From contig SBHH01000281.1 of assembly GCA_006226265.1 (NCBI GenBank), positions 1-15,852 on the forward strand: 15,852 nucleotides of DNA. Direction: 5' to 3'. Under the pieces are notes generated by a model. That model saw only the letters and a program-made list of their open reading frames with translations, had not been told where the DNA came from and made no database searches. Numbering within the stretch: position 1 is the first letter of the stretch; every line of letters begins with the position of its first letter. This stretch comes from Alphaproteobacteria bacterium (GTDB taxonomy: Bacteria > Pseudomonadota > Alphaproteobacteria > Sneathiellales > Sneathiellaceae). The position numbers and the translations under genes were made by a program. Positions 1 to 6,458 of this stretch are shown here, in pieces.

Positions 1-186
1 TTAAATCATGTTCTTTTTTTGTTCTAAAATTTGATATAAAACGAAGACCCGAAATCTTCTCGGCCCACTGTCCGACGGGAGTGGTCAAACAGAAAGGCGC
101 CGACAGAAAGATCGATCGGGAGCAGATCATTCAAAAAGAAACATGACAGAAAACTAAAAAGGAGATTCGCGCGGCCGAAAGCCCGG

Positions 187-2046
187 TTATTTGAGAATTT
201 CACTCCGCTCGTGATTGAGGCCATGAAGTTCCTCCTGCTCCCGACGATACTCGGCGAGCGATCCTTCCATGGTACGGGTGATGATCTCTTCCAGCGTGCG
301 GGCGGTATTGATCCGCCCCATATAGACATAATCCGCCCCGCAATCATAAACCTCGCGAGCAGAACTCAATTCCTCCGCATTGGCGATAACGATAGCATTC
401 TTGTTCAGCCGCCGGACGGTCTGCACCAGCTTCCGGTTGCTGGTCCCGCGTAGGATATCGTCGGGAATGGTAGCAACCACCACTTTCGCCTTGCTGATGC
501 CGGCATGGGCGAGCGTTTCATCATTCGACAGATCGCCATAGCGCACCCCGGCCCCGAGTTTACGAATGGCCGCATGGAGCTGCACATTGAAATCGATCAC
601 AAGGATACGGGAGACGAGCTCGGGCCGATGCTTGGCAATATCATGAAGCAATGACGACGCAACCCGGTGAAAGCCGAGAAGAACAAGATCATACTCCTCC
701 CGGCTGTCGATACTGCCGGCGGCCGGCTCCCGAAACCCGATCGCCTGTAGGACGGGCGCCATTTTCCGATGGATATCATAGGCATATTTGTAAAGCGTCG
801 GCGTCAGCAAAGCCGTGATTGCAAAGGCGAAAAGGATGGCGCTCGACAACTCGTCCGAGATATGGCCGTACTGAACCCCAAGGTAGGAGATGACGAGACC
901 GAACTCCGAAAGTTGTGCGAGACGGATCGAGGCAACCTCGGCATGGCGTTGATCCCCGCCCGTGAAATAGAGCAGCGGAAAGAAGATCAACTGCCGCGAA
1001 AGCAATGCCGCCACGGCCAATACCACAGCAATCAGGATCACATCCAACCCCTGAATGGGCGGTACGCTCATACCAAGTCCCACAAAGAAGAGGGTAACGA
1101 AAAAATCCCGGACGATGCTGACCTTGGCAACAATTTCCCGGTTGTAGGGAAGCGCCGCGACGGTAAGCCCCGCGATCAGTGCGCTCATCCCGGTATCGAC
1201 CGAAAAATGGAAATTGCCGACCATGAAATAGGAGGCGGGGACGTCGAGCGAAGCGCCGATAAAAACAATCGTGAAGCACCAGCCGATGGCGCCCACAAGG
1301 ATAAGCTGCGGCTCCTTTGCGAGCCAGCGGAAGACAATCGGCACCAGGCTTTTTGCAAGGAAATAGGAAATCGCGCCCAGAATACCGATCCCGGCAAAGG
1401 TCGTCAGGATGGGAATGAGGGAGGGCGCATCGAAGGTCGGCTGGACGATGATGATCACAATCGCCCAGATATCCTGAAAAACAAGGAGACCGAGAGCAAT
1501 CCGGCCAGGCTCGGTATCCAGCTCATAGGTTTCCTGAAACAGCTTGATCACCAGAAGGGTTGAGGATCCGGCGATCACAATCCCGAAATAAAGCGCGTCG
1601 TGGGACCCGGTGAGCCCCTCCGAAAGGCCGAGCCAAATCAGTCCCTTGACCACCACAAGGCCAAAAAACATGCTCAACGGATATTGCAAAAGACCGGTCG
1701 TCAGAATCATGCGTCCGCTTCGCATCATACGGCGGAGATCGATCTCCATCCCGATGATGAACAGCAGCAGGATAAAGCCGAGCTGGGCAATGGTATCGAT
1801 ATTATCCGGTTCGGTAATAAGCTTGAGACCGATCGGACCGATCAGCACGCCGCAGACGAGAAAAGCGGCAATACTCGGAATTTTGAGCCGGACGAAAATG
1901 ATGGAGAGGATGCTGGCGACAAACAGGCTGATGCCAATATCATGAACGAGGGTCGGCATCTCCCCGCCCGAGGCAAGGGCAGGCGCGGGCCATAACGCGG
2001 TAATGCTCGCGCCAAGAGCCAACCATAATCCGCCCAACCGTTTCAT
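187..2046 (-). CDS. CPA2-family cation/proton antiporter with C-terminal TrkA-N (RCK) domain, KefB/KefC-like
   Basis: This 619-residue inner-membrane protein probably exchanges K+ or Na+ for protons. Residues about 32-425 form a Na_H_Exchanger-type membrane domain with many hydrophobic helices. Family landmarks are LFIIGMEIDL (95-104), FQDI (190-193, with the conserved Asp192) and LAQLSEFGLVI (376-386). Residues about 452-600 form a TrkA-N Rossmann domain, where nucleotide or ligand binding would gate transport. Its glycine motif is degenerate (LLGFHRVASS) instead of GxGxxG. The reading frame stays open upstream to 2208, but that part runs into rnpB. ATG 2046 has GGAG six bases ahead and is preferred. 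The N-terminus (MKRLGGLWLALGASITALWP, then APALAS) resembles a cleavable signal peptide. No Kef ancillary oxidoreductase (KefF/KefG) lies nearby, so glutathione gating is not supported and the ion is unknown. The gene sits 110 bp after rnpB on the same strand. Confidence 0.88.
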   Translation of the reverse strand: MKRLGGLWLALGASITALWPAPALASGGEMPTLVHDIGISLFVASILSIIFVRLKIPSIAAFLVCGVLIGPIGLKLITEPDNIDTIAQLGFILLLFIIGMEIDLRRMMRSGRMILTTGLLQYPLSMFFGLVVVKGLIWLGLSEGLTGSHDALYFGIVIAGSSTLLVIKLFQETYELDTEPGRIALGLLVFQDIWAIVIIIVQPTFDAPSLIPILTTFAGIGILGAISYFLAKSLVPIVFRWLAKEPQLILVGAIGWCFTIVFIGASLDVPASYFMVGNFHFSVDTGMSALIAGLTVAALPYNREIVAKVSIVRDFFVTLFFVGLGMSVPPIQGLDVILIAVVLAVAALLSRQLIFFPLLYFTGGDQRHAEVASIRLAQLSEFGLVISYLGVQYGHISDELSSAILFAFAITALLTPTLYKYAYDIHRKMAPVLQAIGFREPAAGSIDSREEYDLVLLGFHRVASSLLHDIAKHRPELVSRILVIDFNVQLHAAIRKLGAGVRYGDLSNDETLAHAGISKAKVVVATIPDDILRGTSNRKLVQTVRRLNKNAIVIANAEELSSAREVYDCGADYVYMGRINTARTLEEIITRTMEGSLAEYRREQEELHGLNHERSEILK

Positions 2047-2120
2047 TTCATTCTCCGGGAGCGGTTCGCCCCTCAAGCTGTCCGACATAAAGCCATGGCT
2101 TCGTCTTTCGCGCCGCCATT

Positions 2121-2136
2121 CCATATCATGATACGG
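2121..2136. promoter_or_regulatory. Imperfect 16-bp palindrome between rnpB and the antiporter gene
   Basis: CCATATCATGATACGG is palindromic at 14 of 16 positions, with a perfect TATCATGATA core. It lies between the rnpB 3' end and the antiporter ATG. It could be an operator for the antiporter or a weak hairpin in the transcript. No T-run follows it on the minus strand, so it does not look like an intrinsic terminator. Its function is inferred from position only. Confidence 0.25.
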
Positions 2137-2157
2137 CATGTTAGCAACAAGAAATAA

Positions 2158-2533
<376 letters not shown>

Positions 2534-2537
2534 TTTC

Positions 2538-2566
2538 TACCTAGGGACAGTCGGCAGGCAAGTCAA
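2538..2566 (-). promoter_or_regulatory. Sigma70-type promoter of rnpB, overlapping the amidase stop codon
   Basis: On the minus strand TTGACT (2566-2561) and TAGGTA (2543-2538) are separated by exactly 17 bases. The inferred RNA 5' end at 2531-2533 follows five to seven bases after the -10 element. The -35 hexamer contains the TGA stop codon (2565-2563) of the upstream amidase gene. The -35 is strong and the -10 is only moderate. The placement relative to the P1 helix makes the assignment convincing. Confidence 0.72.
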
Positions 2567-3297
2567 GCGGCGATAACGGCATCGAGAGCATATATCAAGG
2601 ATTGCGTCTCTGCATCCAGAATTCCATCGACACGCGATTGTCGCCAGTGCCGCTGAAACGCCCGCACAATGGCCGCCAGTCCCTCGTCAAACTGCCCGGT
2701 TGGGACAGCGTCATACCCGATCCGGCCAAGGGCCCGCTGCAGACGATTGACGCCCTCCCCTTCGTCCCCTAAACGGAGGGCATCCGCATCTTCGACATCA
2801 GCCTCTATCCAGAGGCCAACCCCCTCAGCCGCAAGGCGCGCCCAGTCGAACAATTCGCCGGGGTCTTCCTTTCGTGCCGGGGCGACATCGGAATGACCAA
2901 CGACATTGCGAGGCTCGATCTTATGACACGCGACAATGTCTTTTGCGAGCGAGAGGACGCTTTGCATCTGGGCTTTGGAAAAAGCGCGATAGCCGAACTC
3001 ATGGCCCGGATTGACAATCTCGATCCCGACGGAACGGGCGTTGATATCGCGATGGCCCCGCCAGAAGGCAACACCCGCATGCCAGGCGCGATATTCCTCC
3101 TCAACCAGCTTGAATATTCGACCATCTTCCTCGATCAGGTAATGGGAACTTACCTTGGCCGCAGGGTCGGTCAGGCGATCGAGCGCCGCCGCACCCGACT
3201 TCATGCCAGTATAATGCAGGACCAGCATGTCAATCGGGCTACCCCCGCGTGCATCAAAATTAGGGGACGGTCGGAAGAGGATCTCTTCAACTGCCAT
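2563..3297 (-). CDS. N-acetylmuramoyl-L-alanine amidase (Amidase_2) with C-terminal peptidoglycan-binding domain
   Basis: This zinc amidase cleaves the bond between N-acetylmuramic acid and the stem peptide of (anhydro)muropeptides, in cell-wall recycling or remodelling. Residues about 20-155 form the Amidase_2 domain. Likely zinc ligands are His28 (LHYTG), His135 (GHSDVAP) and Asp145 (KEDPG). Glu93 (GIEI) and Lys143 match the catalytic Glu and Lys of AmpD. Residues about 178-240 look like a PG_binding_1 domain (LGDEGEGVNRLQRALGRIGY and onward). That two-domain layout resembles AmiD, but no signal peptide or lipobox is visible. The protein may therefore be cytoplasmic and AmpD-like in role. 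ATG 3297 has AAGGAG seven bases upstream and overlaps the end of the DMT permease gene by 11 bp, which suggests translational coupling. The stop codon lies inside the rnpB promoter. Confidence 0.9.
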   Translation of the reverse strand: MAVEEILFRPSPNFDARGGSPIDMLVLHYTGMKSGAAALDRLTDPAAKVSSHYLIEEDGRIFKLVEEEYRAWHAGVAFWRGHRDINARSVGIEIVNPGHEFGYRAFSKAQMQSVLSLAKDIVACHKIEPRNVVGHSDVAPARKEDPGELFDWARLAAEGVGLWIEADVEDADALRLGDEGEGVNRLQRALGRIGYDAVPTGQFDEGLAAIVRAFQRHWRQSRVDGILDAETQSLIYALDAVIAA

Positions 3298-4168
3298 TCG
3301 CGGGCTCCTTCGATGGCGGACGGGCAGAGCGAAGCGTGATGATGGTGACCCCGCCCATGACCATAGCGCCGCCGACCATCAGTTCCGTCGTCAGTTGATC
3401 GCCCCAGAAAATCATCCCCAAAATCACCGCAAAAACCGGCACCAGAAGATAATAAGGCGCGATGGTACTAACCGGGTAATGCTTGATCATGTAATTGGCA
3501 AGGCCATGCCCGACCACCGTCGCGCCAATGGCCGAAAAAGCGATGGCCGACCAATGCTCCCACCCCGCGGCGGTGATCGCGTGTAAATGGTCATGCTCGA
3601 ATATGAAGGAGAGCAGGAAGAGGGGCAACATGCCGATGGCCGCCGTCCAGAAAGTAAGGTTGACCGGCCCGACGCCCGGCATGGTCCGAACCACCACCAT
3701 GTTGACAGAGAGAAAGAAGGACGCGAGCACGACAAGCGCGGGCGACAGGAAATTCTTGAAAATCACCGGATCGAAACCGATCACCGTCACGCCCCCAAAG
3801 GCCATGATGATCGCCGTCCAGCGCCGCCAGCCGATCTGCTCTTTCAGGAAAATGACCGCCATCAGCGCCGTGAAGGGCACGAAGCTCTGGTTGACGATGG
3901 CGACCGGTGAGATATCCGGCGCGATCGAGAGCCCGAGGAACATCAGCGAATAATGCAGAACCCCCATCAGGAAACCGACAACGAACAGCTTCTTCCAATA
4001 GCCATGCGGAAGGGTGACGAAGGGCACCATGACGATGATCACCAACAGGAAGCGGATCGCCGTGAAGAACATCGGCGGAAAGACTTCCATGCCGATCTTC
4101 GCCGCAAGAAAATTGGACGCCCAGAGAATATTGATCAGGAGGATCAGGGCAAGGTCATTGGTTTTCAA
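3287..4168 (-). CDS. EamA-family (drug/metabolite transporter superfamily) permease
   Basis: This 293-residue inner-membrane permease has about ten hydrophobic helices arranged as two EamA repeats (roughly residues 5-135 and 146-275). The N-terminal NILWASNFLAAKIG is typical of the family. So is the repeat-1 end with FLKEQIGWRRW (TM4-5 loop), whose counterpart in repeat 2 is FWGDQLTTELMVGGAMVMGG. These proteins usually export amino acids or other small metabolites, but the substrate cannot be read from sequence. The start is a TTG at 4168. There is no in-frame ATG or GTG between the upstream TAA (4205-4207) and this codon, and the next in-frame ATG (residue 27) would remove the first helix. 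An ATG five bases upstream is out of frame and stops after two codons. The gene lies 39 bp downstream of the djlA-like gene and overlaps the amidase start, so the three genes are probably cotranscribed. Confidence 0.87.
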   Translation of the reverse strand: MKTNDLALILLINILWASNFLAAKIGMEVFPPMFFTAIRFLLVIIVMVPFVTLPHGYWKKLFVVGFLMGVLHYSLMFLGLSIAPDISPVAIVNQSFVPFTALMAVIFLKEQIGWRRWTAIIMAFGGVTVIGFDPVIFKNFLSPALVVLASFFLSVNMVVVRTMPGVGPVNLTFWTAAIGMLPLFLLSFIFEHDHLHAITAAGWEHWSAIAFSAIGATVVGHGLANYMIKHYPVSTIAPYYLLVPVFAVILGMIFWGDQLTTELMVGGAMVMGGVTIITLRSARPPSKEPANGS

Positions 4169-4207
4169 ATCATCGTTCCGGTCAAAAAGGCCCCTGCCCC
4201 GCCTTTA

Positions 4208-4945
4208 TCAAAGGCCGCGCTGTTTGGCAATCTGATCATAGGCCGCATTGATTTTGGAGAGCTTTTCATTCGCGACATCGACAAATTCCTGCGGCAGGCC
4301 TTCGGCAATCACCTTGTCGGGATGGTTTTCCCGGATCAGGCGGCGGTATGCCTTCTTCAAGTCGTCGTTGGAAACATCGGGGACAAGCCCCAGAATCTGA
4401 TAGGGATCGCTCGCCCCGTCCCGCACATGATAGCTCCGGATACGGTTGTAGCCTGCCTCTTCAAAGCCGAAGATCGCCGCGACATTCTGAAGATAGATGT
4501 CTTCGCCGGGATGCAGGACGCCGTCCGCCATGGCGATGGAGAAAAGCCCGTGCAAGAGATCTTCCATCAATTGCGGGGTGTCGCGGAACATCCGCTCGAC
4601 CTGGGCGGCATATTCCTCATATCCCGCCGTATCCTGGCGCGCCATGTTGAAGACGCGACCGACATTCTTTTCCTCATTCGGCGGAATGCGGAACACGCGC
4701 TTGAAGACATCTACCTCCTCGCGCGTCACGACACCGTCGGCCTTGGCCATTTTTGCCCCCAGTGCAATCACCGCAATGGTGAAAGCCACCTGCTTCACTT
4801 CATGCGGTCCTTCCGCCGTCGTGACTTCCGCCGATTCCCGGTATTTATCGACCGCATGGCCCGCAAGGCCGCCCACCAGCGCCCCCAAAGGCCCGCCGAT
4901 CAGCAATCCGGCGGTGCCGCCGATCAATTTTCCCCATATTGCCAT
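4208..4945 (-). CDS. djlA: TerB-domain and C-terminal J-domain protein, DjlA-like co-chaperone
   Basis: This 245-residue protein would stimulate DnaK ATPase through its J domain (about 180-245). That domain carries the essential HPD tripeptide at 208-210, within RENHPDK. Residues about 50-165 form a TerB-like helical domain with two acidic repeats, AKADGVVTREE (67-77) and AMADGVLHPGE (138-148), a layout seen in metal-binding TerB folds. The N-terminus (4-33) is hydrophobic and glycine-rich (GGTAGLLIGGPLGALVGGLAG), consistent with membrane insertion, as in DjlA. The domain order TM-TerB-J matches DjlA. The start ATG at 4945 has only a weak upstream ribosome-binding signal (GGGCAATGA). The gene is first in the probable djlA-eamA-amidase unit and diverges from the MFS gene. 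The family call is firm, but equivalence to E. coli DjlA is inferred. Confidence 0.88.
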   Translation of the reverse strand: MAIWGKLIGGTAGLLIGGPLGALVGGLAGHAVDKYRESAEVTTAEGPHEVKQVAFTIAVIALGAKMAKADGVVTREEVDVFKRVFRIPPNEEKNVGRVFNMARQDTAGYEEYAAQVERMFRDTPQLMEDLLHGLFSIAMADGVLHPGEDIYLQNVAAIFGFEEAGYNRIRSYHVRDGASDPYQILGLVPDVSNDDLKKAYRRLIRENHPDKVIAEGLPQEFVDVANEKLSKINAAYDQIAKQRGL

Positions 4946-5013
4946 GATTAATTCATTGCCCGGATTTTCATGAAAAGGATAGACTATCAGGACTGGTTCG
5001 AAACCGCCAGCCT

Positions 5014-5027
5014 TTGAGATCTCTCAA
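5014..5027. promoter_or_regulatory. Inverted repeat TTGAG-N4-CTCAA between divergent djlA and MFS genes
   Basis: TTGAGATCTCTCAA is a perfect inverted repeat of five bases (TTGAG/CTCAA) around four central bases. It lies 52 bp before the MFS ATG and 68 bp before the djlA ATG. The geometry is that of CRP/FNR-family operators, but it differs from the FNR consensus TTGAT-N4-ATCAA at the fifth base of each half. It could be a weak or variant FNR/FixK site or the operator of another regulator. Its role is inferred. Confidence 0.35.
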
Positions 5028-5079
5028 TTTTCTGTCCGCCCGGGTCATGCCGGAGCCCTTCGATGGGAGAAAAACAACA

Positions 5080-6294
5080 ATGCCCCGCCCAGAAAACTGG
5101 CGCACCCCGGAAACCATGCTGCTCGCCTATTCTGTCGGATGGTATGCGGCCTTTGCCGTCTGGATGGCGCTTCTCAATAACTTCGCCGTCGATTCTGCGC
5201 ATTTTACCGGGCGTGAGATTGGCATCCTGCAGTCGTTACGGGAGATCCCGGGCTTCATGGCCTTTTCGGTGATTTTCGTGCTGCTGTTCATCAGCGAACA
5301 ACGGCTCCTGATGATCTCACTCCTGATCTTCGGGATCGGCGTTGCGATCACCGGCCTGTTCCCGAGTGAGTACGGCCTTTATTTCACGACAATCCTGATG
5401 TCCATCGGCTTTCATTACGGGGAGGCTTTGAAACAGTCCCTCACCCTTCAGCTTGTTTCCAAGGACCGCGCGCCCATCGCGCTTGGCAATCAGATTTCGG
5501 CAGGCGCCTTCGCCTCCATCGCCGTTTATGGCGCGATCTATGTCGTCACCCGCTTTTTCGATCCGGGCTATGAGATGCTTTATGCGGCGGGCGGCGCGCT
5601 TGCCGTCCTCATCGGGATCTGCGCCTGGATCGCCTTTCCGACCTTCAATGCACATGTCGTACAGTCGAAAAAGCTGATCATGCGCAAGCGCTACTGGCTT
5701 TTCTATGCCCTCACTTTCCTTGCGGGCGCAAGGCGGCAGATTTTTGTCGTCTTCGCGGGCTTCATGATGGTGGAGAAATTCGGCTATGGCGTCTCGACCA
5801 TCACGCTTCTCTATCTCGTCAATTACGGGATCAATATTTTCCTCGCCCCGAAGATCGGCAAGATGATCGCGCGGCTTGGGGAAAAGCGGGCGCTGATTGT
5901 CGAATATAGCGGACTTATACTCGTCTTCACCGGCTATGCGCTGGTCGAAAACGCAACCTTTGCGGCCTGCCTCTATGTGATCGATCATCTCTTTTTCGCC
6001 TTTGCCATCGGCATCAAAAGCTATTTCCAGAAAATCGCCGACCCGCAGGATGTGGCGGCAACGACGGGCGTCAGCTTCACGATCAATCATATCGCTGCGG
6101 TGGTCATTCCAGTGGTCTTCGGATTTCTCTGGATGGCATCCCCTGCAAGCGTCTTCCTTGCCGGAACCACGCTTGCCGTCTGCTCACTCATTTTCGCACT
6201 CAATATCCCGCGCCATCCGTGCGAAGGGAATGAAACCCTTGTGGGCCCGCGCTTCGATAATGCCGGAAAAGCCATCAAGGTCGCCGCTGAATAG
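5080..6294 (+). CDS. Major facilitator superfamily (MFS) transporter, substrate unknown
   Basis: This 404-residue polytopic inner-membrane protein has about 12 hydrophobic segments in two halves. A longer polar loop (about 188-205) joins them, as usual for MFS carriers. Features such as REIGILQSLREIPG (45-58) in the TM2 region and LAPKIGKMIARLGEKR (255-270), the MFS loop between TM8 and TM9, support the family. The substrate cannot be assigned. The reading frame is open from a TTG at 5014, but ATG 5080 is preferred because GGGAG (5065-5069) lies ten bases upstream. The 5014 start would also place the inverted repeat at 5014-5027 inside the gene. It is the only plus-strand gene in the window. 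It is divergent from djlA, and its stop is only 5 bp from the ccoS stop on the other strand. Confidence 0.85.
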   Translation: MPRPENWRTPETMLLAYSVGWYAAFAVWMALLNNFAVDSAHFTGREIGILQSLREIPGFMAFSVIFVLLFISEQRLLMISLLIFGIGVAITGLFPSEYGLYFTTILMSIGFHYGEALKQSLTLQLVSKDRAPIALGNQISAGAFASIAVYGAIYVVTRFFDPGYEMLYAAGGALAVLIGICAWIAFPTFNAHVVQSKKLIMRKRYWLFYALTFLAGARRQIFVVFAGFMMVEKFGYGVSTITLLYLVNYGINIFLAPKIGKMIARLGEKRALIVEYSGLILVFTGYALVENATFAACLYVIDHLFFAFAIGIKSYFQKIADPQDVAATTGVSFTINHIAAVVIPVVFGFLWMASPASVFLAGTTLAVCSLIFALNIPRHPCEGNETLVGPRFDNAGKAIKVAAE

Positions 6295-6299
6295 CCTGA

Positions 6300-6458
6300 T
6301 CAGCCCCGGTCGAACGGCTCCTCATCGTCGATGAGAATGCGGTTTGCCGCACCGTCCAAATCCTCATACTGGCCGCTTTTAAGACTCCAGAGGAAGGCCG
6401 CAAGCCCTAGTCCGCCAAGAAGGAGGGCGATGGGGATCAAGAAGAGAAGAACGTTCAT
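6300..6458 (-). CDS. ccoS: cbb3 oxidase assembly protein CcoS (FixS)
   Basis: This 52-residue protein translates as MNVLLFLIPIALLLGGLGLA, then a short tail with FLWSLKSGQYEDLDGAANRI and ILIDDE. A single N-terminal transmembrane helix followed by W-x-[LV]-[KR]-x-GQ[YF]-[ED]DL is the hallmark of CcoS. In studied bacteria CcoS is needed to insert cofactors (haem b and CuB) into the cbb3 catalytic subunit. The ATG at 6458 overlaps the ccoI stop codon in an ATGA (6455-6458), so translation is probably coupled. It is the last gene of the cco operon and ends 5 bp from the convergent MFS gene, with no clear terminator between them. Confidence 0.95.
   Translation of the reverse strand: MNVLLFLIPIALLLGGLGLAAFLWSLKSGQYEDLDGAANRILIDDEEPFDRG

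Noticed and set aside
1..186. Possible small gene or terminator at the left edge
   Set aside because: A short minus-strand frame ends at position 1-3 but has no start or recognisable content. A GAAGA/TCTTC hairpin at 46-62 followed by T-rich sequence on the minus strand has only five base pairs and is too weak to call as a terminator.
3953..4951. 332-codon plus-strand frame spanning the djlA and eamA genes
   Set aside because: It crosses two well-supported minus-strand genes and shows no recognisable domain.
5014..5079. TTG start at 5014 for the MFS gene
   Set aside because: It would place the TTGAG-N4-CTCAA repeat inside the gene and lacks a ribosome-binding site. ATG 5080 has GGGAG upstream.
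5317..6090. 257-codon minus-strand frame opposite the MFS gene
   Set aside because: The plus-strand frame encodes a clear polytopic transporter, while this one is polar and featureless.
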